In this document: positions 38,801 through 49,191 of the stretch, one piece after another
Numbering within the stretch: position 1 is the stretch's first letter
How the letters are laid out: the number at the start of each line of letters is the position of its first letter
DNA from: Takakia lepidozioides
Taxonomy: Eukaryota > Streptophyta > Takakiopsida > Takakiales > Takakiaceae
Direction: 5' to 3'
Assembly (NCBI GenBank): GCA_030704615.1
Contig: CM060732.1
Coordinates: 38,919,053 to 38,979,052 of the forward strand
DNA: 60,000 nucleotides
The notes under the pieces: generated by a model
What the model saw: the letters and a program-made list of their open reading frames with translations, nothing else
Told to the model about the DNA's origin: nothing
Databases searched by the model: none
Position numbers and translations under genes: made by a program

Positions 38801-41800
38801 TTTTCGTCAGACAATTTCCTGGCAACAGACATGGCTTCGGACACTACAGCCTCTAAGTCAGATTTATCCAGCAGGGTCAAGACTTGCGGGCTAAGATTCA
38901 GATCCTTGAGAATCTCTTCTACTCTCTTCCACCAGGACTTAACCTGTTTGACAGGGCCATCCTGTTTCCAAGATACACAGTCGAGGGCAGGAGGGAGAGA
39001 GAGACAATAAGGAAAGAAGGAGGGACTAACCATCATATCCTTTGAGAATGTCCCGACAGGTCAGCAACTCATCATAGATTTGCTGCTCATCCTTCTGGGG
39101 CATGAGTTTGATCATTAACAGAATAACCTCGTATTCACTCCAATCTGTCCAAAGTCAGCATCATAGTTTTCTTAGGAAGCATCTAATATGTACAAGGGTA
39201 GTACTTGGCACATCATCCAAACAACCCAAGAATATTGGGCAATGTAAACTCATAACCTGCAACAGAACCTTTTAACTACCACGTCTATTTCCTGGCAACT
39301 TTAGTATGATCCAGATGGTGTCATGAACGTGCCAAAATCTGTAGCATGACAAACTGAAAAATACAAATGGAAGCCTTTGGGTGCTGTAAATTGGGACTGG
39401 ACAAACAGGTGCATGCTTGATATTCGAAATTGTATGTCAAGATTTCAGCAATGAGTTTCATGTTGTCTCAAGGGCCTCAACTAATGTTCAGCACAGGGGA
39501 TGGTAGAGCAAGGAGAGGGAAAGTAATAGGTTATGTGCAAGCAGAGAAAGACTGGAGGAGTAAAGAAGAAAAAAGACGAAATGAAATGAAATGGTACTTT
39601 ATATCGTTCAAGGAAAGCTCAAAGAGCTTAGAAAGCAAGAAACAAGAGAGAGTGGCCACAAGCAGTCCAAAAGCAACTACTTCTCCAGAAATTGTCTAAG
39701 AGTCAACCCCCACAAGAAAGGAACTCTGTAACAGGAGTGCCAAATACAGAAAGAAATTGGATAAAGAAAAAGTCAGTAGTTGTACCAATATAACCAAGCG
39801 GATTCTCAATGGAAGTGTCCTCATCCACTGGTGGCGGAGGTGGTGGTGGAGGTGGTGGCTCAATTGGGTTCCCGTCTTCGTCAACTACCCAAGTAACAGA
39901 GTATCATAAACACTATGACGAACAGTGGTACAGATACAAAACTTGGTCTTCTTCATGTTGAGAACAATGCAAAGCTCTCAGAAGACATGGATGCCAAATT
40001 GAAGCATGATCCAAGAGAATTACTAGCAACTCAAAACCCTATAACTACAGTCCAGCACAGAGTCATTCAAACACACGGACAAAAGTACCAGTTGCTTTCA
40101 GCTTGAGTTGAGGGCATCTGCTTCAAGTCTGGGTAGTACCTCAGAAACTTGAAGGGCTGATACATTTTATGTACTATCTATGGGAGACCAACTGGTCCTC
40201 CAGCCTCCCAACAAGAAGTACCCAACGTACTGGCTGGAGCTACAAATGCCTTATTTAGGAAACCCAGACAAATGGCGAACTTAACAGTTGAAATGAATCA
40301 AAGAAATTAACCTGGAGGTAGAGGATGGAGATGAGAGTAAGAAGCTTACAAAGTTGTTCGGGTTGGGGTTCAGCGGGTCCAGGTGGGGACTCTCCCACAT
40401 CAAGGGGTGGGGCAGGTTTCGGGGAGTCCTCGGGGGAGTCCTCAGCCTGCTCTTGTTATTTTCATGATGCAAAGAGCTCTAACTTCAAGATGGTCTATTT
40501 CAGTCAATGTAGATTTTCCATGTTAAACTCTCAGGGTCACATGCAGGGTGGAAGAAACATACTAGTTATATGCAGCACCAGCTTAGTCAAGAACTAGATC
40601 ACAGCATGACAGCAAGTTTGAGACACATTGTAATAGACTTCCCTTCATATTTCTCCCCTCAGCCCCACTATTCTCCTCGCAGGTTGTACAAGGCTTAAAA
40701 ACAACGAAGAAGAAGGATAAAGAGGATATGAGAACAACCTGACCATGAAGCATGATATCCACCTCTTCAACCACATCATAAATAAGTCCAATCAGTTTGG
40801 AAATCAACGAATCCACCTCCCAAATCAGGTCAACCAGTTCCTCATTCTCATCTGGAATCCAGGCACAATCAGACCACCTAATTGGAGGAGAAGACTAGTT
40901 TCACGGAATGTGGAAAGATGCAAGTCAACATCTGTACACTTGGGTGGCCAACAGTCTGGTTCTGCACATGTTTGTGACTAGAAGACAGGCAATCATAGTC
41001 CATAGCTTGAACATAGGTAAATGCTAAAACAGTCGTAGTTCAAGCCCCTTGTTCAGCAAGTGATCCACTCTTCAGATCTGTTGGACAAAAGCCCCACCAC
41101 ATCTTTCTACTGCCCACAAACATGAAAGAATATTGACTGAAGGACAACTGCCTTCTGCCTGTGCAAAAATATGTGGTTCGAACTAGGCTTCAAGGTAGAG
41201 CCCCAGACTAAGAAAAGACATAGATTCTTTACTGACAACACTTTGAACGTGGCAAATTCATAAATTCACAGGTTTGAGCAGGGAGTCTTGTGGTGACTCT
41301 ATGACCTAAAAGCAAACTCTTAGTTTTCGTTAGGACATTCGAAAGGAAAATGCTTGGTAGCATAAGAAAATGACTCGGTCCAATCCATATGACTCACCAG
41401 ACAACTGAGCTTTAACTGAACAATAGGCCCAAAATATACGAATGAAATGGGTGATACCATTAACCCTGGCATTATGGCAAAAACATACACACCCCTTCCA
41501 AAGCAGATTAGAGTAGGGGCTTGCACAGCAGAAGCAGTGAGGCGCTGCTACACCATAACCGGGGAAGTTCCAGCACAAACAGGTTTAAACAGGAAAGAGG
41601 GAGACTGTAACTACCTCTCGGGAGGGATGATCTATATTTCTTCAGAAGCTTTCCTTGAGTTGGAGAAGGTGGCCTTCCTTCCCAGCGCAAGGTATAAGCT
41701 TTTGGGCCACCTGAAATAATACTTCATGTTACATACTGTAATACATGTACTGTCAGATTCCAATGGACATAATAACATCTGAATCAGAAGAAAGATTCAT

Positions 41801-43235
41801 TACTAACGCAAGAGATGACATCTTATAGGAAGTTTCGGGGCAGTAGAAAGGCAAGACTTAGTACTCAGTAAAAATTGCACAGGGAATGGAAAGTGTTAGG
41901 AGCCCAACCAGAAAACTCAACTATCAACTGGTCACCATCTTTGCATGCCTCTTGTATCTTTTTGTCGATGTCCAGCAGTTTACCCTTTCCAATGCACAAC
42001 CATACCCACCAACACCTTAGATTGCACAAGGGAAATATATTCCAGTGACAAATAATGGGTGATCTAAGCTCTCATCATCCCAGCGTCTCCCATGAGAGTG
42101 CACCTGTGCTTACCCACAATCTATAGAGAAGAAGAGAGCTCAGTGCACGTCTGAATGCAGAGCATGTGCAATTAATGTGGGGGTGGTCCAATGCATGTCT
42201 TCTGCAGTTTTAGATATTGTTTCTCCAGCCTTATCTCTTAACTAACACACACTCTCTACTTGTGAGAAAAGTTGAATTTTTCTTCCAAATAACTCATAAA
42301 ACCATCATCAATCAATAACTTGACCTCTTTGGTTTTCATTATGGTGATCTTACAAACTGTAAAACTAGTGAGGCTATTATAGGAAACCAGAAGTCTTGAA
42401 GGTTATGTTAGCAATGACCCATTTGAATCAATGCGAAATGTTGACTCTTGAAAAACACTTCTGCTCACCTGGCAGAGTCAGTGTGCTTGATAAATCAGTT
42501 ACAGTGTACAGTTCTATTGGTCACTCTCCAAGCAAGGGATGCCTTATTCTGTGAGATAAGCTACCTCAAACTTGATGCCTTGCGGAACATACTTTGCTGG
42601 CACCTCTCCTGCAGATAGGGCAACAATGTGCCTAAAATCCATTTAAATTCAATATCTAGATGTCTTCAAACATTGCCTGGAAATTATTCTTGGTGTGACA
42701 TTGGAAGTAATCCTCTAAGTCCCTTACCATGAAGAAGAGGTTTCATATCGTAGAAGATAGTGCTAATCCATAAATTACAAACAACCACCAGAACCGCGCG
42801 AGGTTCTCCAATCCCTGCCATAATTCTCGTCCTTTGCAATCATTCCCTTCTTTGTATCTGCAATTCTTTGTGTCCAACTTTCTCACGATGGTAGCCCTCT
42901 CGTACTCGTGCGACTTTATACGACATAGTTCCTTCAACAGTACAGCTCTCCCCAATTCAGGCTCCACACTCGACTATTTCCAGGAGATCGAGGAACTCAC
43001 CAGCTTCAAAAGCCATACGCGCACATGCGGCAAAGCCGAGCCAGCGCAGTGACTTCTGTCCATCTCCAGCCGCGATGGGCACCTTGCAAGTGCTCCAGTC
43101 CCATGGATTCAATTTCTGCTTTACATCCACCTGTGAAACGATCGTGTGTCACATTAGCGACTGAAGACAAGATATCATCATCACTGACCCCTCTTACCGC
43201 TTCTGGTTTCAATTCCATATCAGTTGGTTGCAATT
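26809..43235 (-). CDS. unrecognised multi-exon protein (partial model)
   Basis: Thirteen minus-strand exons join with GT-AG borders and matching phases: 43198-43235, 43001-43130, 42728-42814, 42565-42608, 41909-41984, 41615-41677, 40739-40851, 40350-40446, 39795-39884, 39031-39144, 27681-27889, 26937-27093, 26809-26879. They encode about 360 residues. I do not recognise the product. The start contains DWSTCKVPIAAGDGQKSLRW and LGFAACARMAFEAG; then DIDKKIQEACKDGDQLIVEF; an acidic helical segment; a Pro-rich linker with ten consecutive prolines between DEDGNPIE and VDEDTSIENPL; then DWSEYEVILLMIKLMPQKDE; the last exons (GVKNSMLLRVLKPALVCC, LRYAGLLSTLAASHLEIYF) look like helical, possibly armadillo-like, repeats. 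The real start and end are not located. Intron 10 (27890-39030) is 11.1 kb of retrotransposons. A scaffold or axonemal role is speculation. Confidence 0.65.
27922..28977 (-). mobile_element. 5'-truncated LINE-A copy, older subfamily
   Basis: Minus-strand coding for the post-RT region (LGLTKFFHCRGNNTEVERTM, DLERVVSKAMSDAQRLSDEN) and the knuckle CNCPMCGQPEDNIHFLIHC, in two or three frames. The 3' end lies only about 35-50 bp from the acceptor of exon 27681-27889 of the unrecognised gene, in its 11-kb intron. Confidence 0.85.
28979..29054 (-). mobile_element. 75-bp LINE-A 3'-end-only copy
   Basis: Only the terminal roughly 75 bases of LINE-A (TGTACTCATAAGACGTTGTT to GAGCGGAACACAAAG on the plus strand), abutting the next copy's 3' end at 29055. 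Confidence 0.8.
29055..29438 (-). mobile_element. LINE-A 3' copy with internal deletion
   Basis: Begins with the LINE-A 3' end and covers the knuckle region, but skips about 80 bp that other copies have between the TATCCTCTAG and GCTCAGCCTCGAGAC segments (near 29215). Confidence 0.8.
29439..29530 (-). mobile_element. short LINE-A 3' fragment
   Basis: About 90 bases matching the LINE-A segment CCCAGTTTGAGCGGAACACA onward to GACTTACC, lacking the last roughly 50 bases of the element. Confidence 0.7.
29552..29622 (-). mobile_element. LINE-B 3' tail remnant
   Basis: Contains degenerate GAAATGATA units followed by AATAACGTCCGCAGAAAGCTC and TATGGGACAAAATGG, the same 3' end seen at 34656-34730 and, more diverged, at 39575-39690. 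On the minus strand this is the CATTT-type tail of LINE-B. Confidence 0.7.
29629..32000 (-). mobile_element. rearranged LINE-A: C-terminus and RT blocks
   Basis: Three blocks of LINE-A ORF2 lie side by side. 29629-30355 (-): C-terminal block, one open frame of about 220 codons with the zinc knuckle. 30356-30950 (+): post-RT linker joined in front of the FADDF (motif C) part of RT, LTIPALMFADDFTGIGETP to the LDLPW region, an order that is permuted and inverted relative to the intact layout. 30955-32000 (-): RT fingers and palm with GFRRNRGCVDHIFTLSQII, motif A FLDVKKAYDTVW and motif B QGVAQGCTLSPLLFN, open for about 375 codons. Each block is well preserved, so the rearrangement is younger than the decay of the copy at 20.5-25.2 kb, or an assembly artefact. 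Confidence 0.85.
32153..34407 (+). mobile_element. LINE-A 5' end and endonuclease block
   Basis: Starts at the same 5' terminus as the full-length copy (GGGGCCTTTCCCTCTTTAG) and runs without a stop from the ATG at 32308 for about 700 codons of element sequence. It includes an N-terminal domain, three 47-residue repeats (32760-33190), and a complete-looking AP endonuclease: GQETWETSDKLVGD, GDFNARVG, ERSIVDYIIMDK and GTSDHFLVW. The endonuclease nicks the target DNA for target-primed reverse transcription. The block ends abruptly after WARYYQLRK, just where the neighbouring minus-strand RT block begins, as expected for an inverted 5' segment. Beyond 34407 the frame runs on by chance into LINE-B sequence. 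Confidence 0.88.
32760..33190 (+). repeat. three 141-bp (47-residue) in-frame repeats in LINE-A ORF
   Basis: The peptide FGTLNGLPILKVYTRR recurs with its DNA at 32821, 32962 and 33103, an exact 141-bp spacing, each followed by a variant of HGVIVPK...DGQS.P.CAEP. The same three repeats occur in the minus-strand copy at about 24240-24660, so they belong to the family. Confidence 0.95.
34408..34655 (-). mobile_element. truncated LINE-B 3' copy
   Basis: About 250 bases that repeat the 34760-34945 part of the adjacent LINE-B (CTAAGGGTCAAGGCCTCGTG, AGCATTTCTGATCCTCATA, GATCTCATAATACAGAGGGC). It is a separate, more diverged 3' fragment placed directly against the CATTT tail of the larger copy. Confidence 0.75.
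34656..37850 (-). mobile_element. LINE-B (non-LTR retrotransposon) lacking endonuclease
   Basis: Read on the minus strand, from an ORF at 37814 to a 3' end with CATTT repeats (plus strand GAAATGAAATGAAATGAAATGG at 34661-34681). One frame of 697 codons (37814-35721) continues after a single frameshift into 321 codons (35733-34768). The N-terminal part is a coiled-coil, ORF1-like region (RAFKALNIRVTGKLGGLAEG, KVLFIRFKDKGARDRVLRQR). It passes straight into RT at about residue 245, with no endonuclease between. RT shows GQAGFRRNRSTIDHIFTLQV, VDFHKAFDSVPRD, GVKQGCPLSPTLFGIYID and YADDVALLAQ. The tail carries the knuckle CPACIGRSKEIEHFFFYC. Confidence 0.9.
37861..37910 (-). mobile_element. 50-bp LINE-A 3'-end-only copy
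   Basis: TTGTACTCATAAGACGTTGT to TGGCCATTGAC matches only the terminal 50 bases of LINE-A. A (GA)n run follows at 37914-37938. Confidence 0.75.
38234..38990 (-). mobile_element. 5'-truncated LINE-A copy
   Basis: Carries the C-terminal LINE-A region with the segments VLTLLDKSDLEAVVSEAMSV, the decayed knuckle and the 3' end. The reading frame is broken in several places. It ends about 40 bp from the donor side of exon 39031-39144. Confidence 0.85.
39575..39695 (-). mobile_element. LINE-B 3' tail remnant
   Basis: GAAATGAAATGAAATGG (39580-39596) then TACTTTATATCGTTC, AAGGAAAGCTCAAAGAGCTTAG and GCAACTACTTCTCCAGAAAT match LINE-B 3' ends. It lies in the intron between exons 39795-39884 and 39031-39144 of the unrecognised gene. 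Confidence 0.75.
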
Positions 43236-43975
43236 CTGCTTACGGCAATGACAGCTACTTGACAGACAAGAAAGAGACAGGAGAAAAACTTATATTACAG
43301 ACGATCACGCCCACCTGCAAAAGCATGGCTTCTCACTTGTTCGCTCTATCAAGGCATGAAAGCAGCAACCTAACTTCTTTCTTTCTTTGTCTTTGCAACC
43401 CACAAGTCCGATTTCCAGTGTTCCCGGGACAAACCCACCATAGCTTAGACCTCGAATGTCAGGGGATGATGAAGGGTGGTTTAGAAAGATTCTGTTCAAC
43501 ATTCCCTCCGAGGGATTTCGGATGATTTCCAGTCATGGCACTATTCCAACATTCAGAGTGCCACTCTTTGATATGAAAGTACTGCCCAAGAATGTTTGAC
43601 TGCCGTGATCTGCCATCCGAAGAATTTGCAGTCGCAAAGAAACCTAAATTATAAAACGACTGTCTAGGAAGTTTGAATGGGAAGTTCACAACTCCCGGAT
43701 CTTTAGTTTCGTGTGAAAACTGGGACTTTAGGACAAGACGGTTGTCGTTTGCATTCTGGGAACAGACGGAAGAATCCAGCTTTGGAGTGTACGTCTGAAC
43801 CAGTGTAGGCAAGAAGTATCTCACCAACCGCCAGCAAGGGTACGGTGAGCATCTGCCCCAACGATGGATGACGATGATGGTGATTGAAGAAGTGGCTAGG
43901 GTGGTTGTTTTGGAGGAAATGAAAAGGTTCAGAGGGTCGAGGATATTTACAGTTCATGGAACTAAGGCCAGGGAT

Positions 43976-46900
43976 ATGATGCCCACAAATATGGCCCACG
44001 TCTTTACCCTATCACTTATGATCGCCTTGCTGCCCCAACTTGTCAGCTCTCTTCCACCCAGTGCTCTCCTGGTACGCTGTTTTCCTTCTGAATTGTTCTC
44101 ATCGTCTTCTTTGTTCAACAAAGCAGATGAACATGTATGATGTTTAGTTGCATGTAGCTCTGAGTTCAGCATTTCCACCGACGGTCGACCCCGTAGGCAT
44201 GGCCTAAATCGACTAAATTGTCGTTTTGTAGCTGCGGGGCAACATTGTGGAGAATTCTGCTACGGTCAACGTGACGCTTCCCGACTACAATGTCTACCAC
44301 CGCAGGTCCATTTCCACCTTGCACACATCCTGAAATCCCGATTTGCCTGAGAATTCTGTGAACCTTGTTTGTTTTACAATCACCAGCTTTTATTGGAAGT
44401 GCTCCTTCACTTTGGCTTTCTTGTAGAGGGCATGGAGTTTTTTGGGAATATTGTATATTGGTTAGTCTTGTGAGCTTTCCCACTTTAGTGTGCACACAAT
44501 CACGTTGTGCTCGGACAAATTGTGCCTGTCAACAGCCATTGTAGTTTCATAAAGACCTTGGTACTTGACAGACAAGCCTTGTGAGATCAAAACTGAACAA
44601 TTTGTCCTTTTTTTTCTGGCATGGTGATTTCTTGCTGGAAAAAAGATAACTGAAGGGATTTGCATATCATACCATGTCTGAGGTCAAAAGGTGCAAGACT
44701 GAGGGTGTATTGGGGAGCAGTGATGCATTGCTGAAAGAAGTGAGCCGCATGGTGGAGCGGCATCCACAGATCATGAGTGTATCATCCTCACCTTCCTATT
44801 GCTTGCGTCCAACAATGCACACAACCTCAGGTTCTGGTTGTATTGTAAAGTTTTGGTAAATTACAGAATGTTACTTCCAGTAATTAATAAAGCATTGGTT
44901 GGCAGGATCTAGTAGCCCTGTGGCTGTATGTGAAATAGTCTCATGGTGTATGGGTGGGGTATGGGGTGCAAAGCAGCTGGATGTGTTGCAGTCAGACTCA
45001 GATGGCTATTCCACTGAGATAAGTGTGGTGACGGTGGTGCCAGGTGGTAGAGAAGTCAGTCCTAATGGCAGCTTGCGGATCTTGTTGGTAGTCTTCTACA
45101 ACCATCACTCAAATTGGTTACCAATTGCCCTTTATATAACATTGCTTCTTGGCCAATTCAAAGAACTAAATAACCAGCCTGAAGAAACTAGAATTACAGA
45201 AAAGAAAAACGACAAATAAACTAGAAGTGAAGTTTATGCACTGTGCCAGAGCTTCTTATAATTTCTCAAAGGCCATGGACCTGCAGCATCAACTTGAGTA
45301 TGGGGGTCAAAGTGATTCTAAGGGCAACTGGTGGTGCTCAGGACTTCGGTCAGCATGGGAGGGAGCTAGTGACATCAGAGGTGGCACTACGATTTTTGAG
45401 CATGCTGGGTGGTGAATATTCGCTTGGGACACAGGCTACTGCATCCCTGTTTCTTCTTCTTCCTCAGACTGTTATCAAGGTGCCTGTATTCTCAAATTAC
45501 TCCTTTGTTAAGCTTCCAGCAGACAGGCCAGAAGTTAGGGCACTGGCCGTTCAGTTCCACATTTTCATATTATCCTGGAGGTCACCCCATGTAGTCGAAG
45601 TCACCTGTTAGCTGGTTTCATCTACTGACGAATTTGGGCCATGGTAAATGTCAATGGACACCTGTCACCTAGTACCTGGTTACCTCCCCATCATTTGGGG
45701 TGATATGTGAAGGGTAAGCAAACCACGTGAGGCGTTTCATGGATGAGCCCCTTGCCACGAGGGCGGAGCCCGAGGGGCAGGGGCGAGAACCAGTGAAGAA
45801 CCGCACGTGGGTTGCTTATCCAGCATAAAGGATATTCTTTTAAATAATCTCATGTAATCAACTTGCCTTGCTGCCAAGTCTGTTACAGAATGTAACCCTC
45901 ATTACGTGACTGTGAAGCTAATTTGATTCCAGGAAATAACCTAACTAAAATACAAAGGAATTCTCTTAAAAATCCTCTATGACCTGTGGAAGACCATGTC
46001 TGCTGATAGCAAGATGTATGAATCAGGACTAAAACATGCACCCTGTGTATCCTTGCTTTTACCAGTAGGTTTGCTATGCTTAGGTGAAGTGTGCTTTTGG
46101 TAATGTGGGCATGGATCTCTGTGCCTTCTGTTCATCCTTGTGCAGATAATACCACTGGAGAATGTGAATGGGCGCAAGAAAGTGGAGGCTGGGGACCTTT
46201 GTGAAAGAAAAAATGGTCTGTAGGATAGTTGCATCATGTATTGGTGTGCATCTCTTGTGAGTGTTTGCAGGAGATGTAGACTGTCTTGCTAGGCTCTTGG
46301 AAGACTGCTCTTGCCGATGTCTTCGCAGTTGTGAGGCCAGTCTTACAGGTTCTCGGATTGTCGGAGTACACCAGGAGTAAAGGAGTAATATCTTGGCCGG
46401 AAATATGCGTAGGAAACATTTGCAACTCTTCTCATTTTTTTTCACCTTACCAGTTCAAGTCAGGTGCTCCGGTCAAGAGCTGAGTGTGGATAGTGGGATG
46501 CAGGCAGAGGCGTGGACCCCAATCGGAATTGGGGCATCGATTGGGGCAAGAAGGAGAAGGTATTCCCTCGGAGCTTCTCATGCTCTGTTTTTGTGCGGTG
46601 TAATACTACCTCATGTTTGAGTCCTGCATTGTTTCAGCCAAGCTTTGAAAGACAGGTCCCTGTCACCTTTCATTTGTGATCACTGCTTTGAGGAGGGGAG
46701 CAGTTTGATTATCCAAAGTTACATTGGTTTCCAAGCGAAATGACGCTGCCTGCCCAATTACTTGAGCTTGCAAGCTACAGGTGTTTCTGTGAGCTCAGTA
46801 GCGTCCTGTGACAGTAAAGCGGGCATCACATTAGAGGAACACAGTTTGAGTGTCTGCTTCTTGCTTTCAAAGACGGGATGTGAAGAGAAGTTTATTTTTT

Positions 46901-49191
46901 CTGGGCAGGATTATGATCCAAAGGAAGAATTTCCAGGAACAACAGCATTTAGCGAGCCTGAGACGCGAATTCTACAGCAACTTGCCAGTTCGTTCAAGCC
47001 TCATCTATGGGTGAATGTCCACTCTGGCATGGAGGTAGTCCCATTCAGTGTCCTTGCAAATAGAAAAAGCTAAAACTCGAATCAATTTGATCTGCAAGTG
47101 GCGGCACGTGACACAGATGACAGTATGACCTATGTCCTTGCATCTCAGTTCTTCTTAAGCTATTTATCTTCTCTGGTGCTGTAGTAACTGTGTTAGTGCA
47201 GGGATTATATCCAGCACCTTGGGAAATTTCGCTGTAACCATGAGGTTTTAAGCACATATGATCATGCCTGATGTCAGGCATGGAGCCATTCTACTTGCAG
47301 GGGATTAGTAAGGGAACTTATTGAATGCTAAACATCATGATACATGCTGGAAGGTGATGGCAGTGAATCCCCTGGATAGACTGTGCACAAAATGCCTTCG
47401 GTGGATATCAATCTCTCACTCAGGGGCCCAGTTCATTCACTCAGTCTGTTGTTGATCTGCCTGCTAGAGACGTTTGTACATAGTGCAGCTATTCATTGAC
47501 TGCAATTCACTGCCTACCTGTCTGCTATCGACTCATGGTACCATTTCAGATCCACTACTGCATGGCCTTGCCTAACTCCTCAGCAAGTACTGGAAATGCT
47601 ATTGCCAGTTGGTGCCCAGGCAGGTGTCAGGGCCAAGAAACCTAACTTGCCACGAGGGTTCACCTTGCAACTGATGTCCATCTTGGTGACACTCACCCTG
47701 TGTGTGAACCCCAGTGGACAGTCTGTCTGGCATTAGAGAGGTTGGGCATTGTCTGTACATTACAGTGAAAAGAAGGGTTGTCCATTATAAAATCACACCC
47801 AGTTACCTTATGATCAACTCGTACTAAGTGCTAGGAAACCACAGCTTACCTGCTGAGACTGGGAATTGGAAGGCATTGTTTATGCCTTATGACCACAGAA
47901 AGATGGTGCCCAATGATGGTGGAGCAGAGGCGATGCAGGTTCTGCTGCAAACCCTTAACAGATTGCACTGTAACAACAGCTGTGTGGTCGGATCAGGTGG
48001 TAGCTCTGTTGGGTCTGTCTCTCTTCTTACCAACCTTATACTGTGCTCTTACAGTGGTTATGGCATGTGAGCAGAGAGGCAAAATTAAGTGTGCTGATTA
48101 GATGCTATGATGTGGAGCATGGAGACCACGTCATAGGGTCCTCATTTTCTAGTCTTGCCTAGCAAAATGTGTCCGCAGTGTCTATACTGGAGAACCTGAT
48201 GGATGCTTTTAGCGTTTAACAGCCGAACCATGCCATTTCAGAAAGTGCGTTTGGGTTTTGTTGTATTCAACTCTCACTCTCACAACTCTTACACATTTGC
48301 AGGTATTTAGCGCATGGCACAGCAACTGATTACATGTATGACGCATTGAGAGTGCCAGTTGCATTGACCTTTGAGGTATCCTCCAACATGGCTTTTATGC
48401 TTTCAAGCTTAGCTACTAGAAAATCCCCTTCTGTTCATGCTGATGGAAGAATGTTACTGAGATTGATGTTACTGTGAGATCCATCATCTGTTCCACAACA
48501 TCATACAGATACGTCAATATTGGGGTTGTGTGCATCAGATTTACGGGGACACAGAGGCAAGCAGTGAGGATTGCTTCCGAATGTTCAACCCTATCACTCC
48601 TGCGAATTTAGAGGTCTTCACCTTTCACTCTCTGATTGTGGAGTTTTGTACTTGAGGTTATATCTGTTGCACTGCATAGGTGGTCGTTGGATTGTGGTGG
48701 GGGTTTGCAGAAGCTTGTGCTTTAGTAATGGGTGATAGTGTTGCTGGAGGGCGATGCAGAGTGTCATACAGAATTGGTCGGCACTGTTTTTGTCACTATT
48801 AGTGAACCTTCCTACAGCCTTACAGAGGATCCCACGGAGAGGTCTTGATTATCAGGCATTGGCTACTGCTGGCACAAGTAGGTCCACCATCCAGGACCCA
48901 GGGTTGCTGAAACAATTTCATGACCACGACAAACAATCCAATCACCAGAAAATTGAGCTCTTCCCACATGGAATGTGGACAGGTGCAGAGGGTAGCAGCA
49001 GTAGCAGGGAAGAAGTAAGAACGTTGTCAGAGTTCTACTTCCTCATCTCTGGAGTGATATTTGCTTTGGTATGCTTCATTGGGAGGTCCAGGTGGCAAGA
49101 TCAGGGCAGATTCAAACTGCTAATGAACACTTACAGGTTTTTGCTTGTTAGGATATGCAGTTATACATGTAATAGACCCTGGTCCTTATAG
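43976..49191 (+). CDS. M14 zinc carboxypeptidase, plant At5g42320 type
   Basis: A metallocarboxypeptidase that removes C-terminal residues from peptides; the signal peptide places it in the secretory path. Exons: 43976-44071, about 44683-44778 (start uncertain), 44977-45087, 45342-45479, 46146-46215, 46504-46559, 46909-47034, 47873-48012, 48303-48375, 48539-48613, 48760-49191, in phase for about 470 residues. Exon 1 gives a hydrophobic leader (TLSLMIALLPQLVSS). Zinc ligands are H and E of FGQHGRE and H of VNVHSGME; substrate-binding residues lie in GVDPNRNWGIDWG; the general-base Glu is in VALTFE. Also seen are ENVNGRKKVEAGDLCE, ALFMPYDHRKMVPNDGG and YLAHGTATDYMYDALR. The last exon adds a transmembrane segment (YFLISGVIFALVCFIG), suggesting membrane anchoring. 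All catalytic residues are present. The exon 1 and exon 2 link is the weakest. Confidence 0.88.
44166..44495 (-). CDS. unassigned minus-strand ORF in carboxypeptidase intron 1
   Basis: A 110-codon frame on the minus strand, with sequence such as KTNKVHRILRQIGISGCVQG and VVDIVVGKRHVDRSRILHNV that reads like protein rather than random translation. I do not recognise it. A short frame just upstream begins MAVDRHNLSEHNVIV. It may be a small gene nested in intron 1 of the carboxypeptidase gene, a nested pseudogene, or chance. Confidence 0.3.
   Translation of the reverse strand: MHTKVGKLTRLTNIQYSQKTPCPLQESQSEGALPIKAGDCKTNKVHRILRQIGISGCVQGGNGPAVVDIVVGKRHVDRSRILHNVAPQLQNDNLVDLGHAYGVDRRWKC
45712..45821. 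mobile_element. MITE-like foldback element
   Basis: The left arm GGGTAAGCAAACCACGTGAG and the reverse complement of the right arm (GGATAAGCAACCCACGTGCGG) match over about 20 bases with few mismatches. Inner sequences CCCCTTGCC and GGGCAGGGG continue the pairing, so most of the 110 bp can fold back on itself. It lies in intron 4 of the carboxypeptidase gene. No clear target duplication is seen. Confidence 0.55.

Noticed and set aside
46080-46445. 121-codon minus-strand ORF
   Set aside because: It overlaps a well-supported carboxypeptidase exon (46146-46215) on the plus strand and has no recognisable content.
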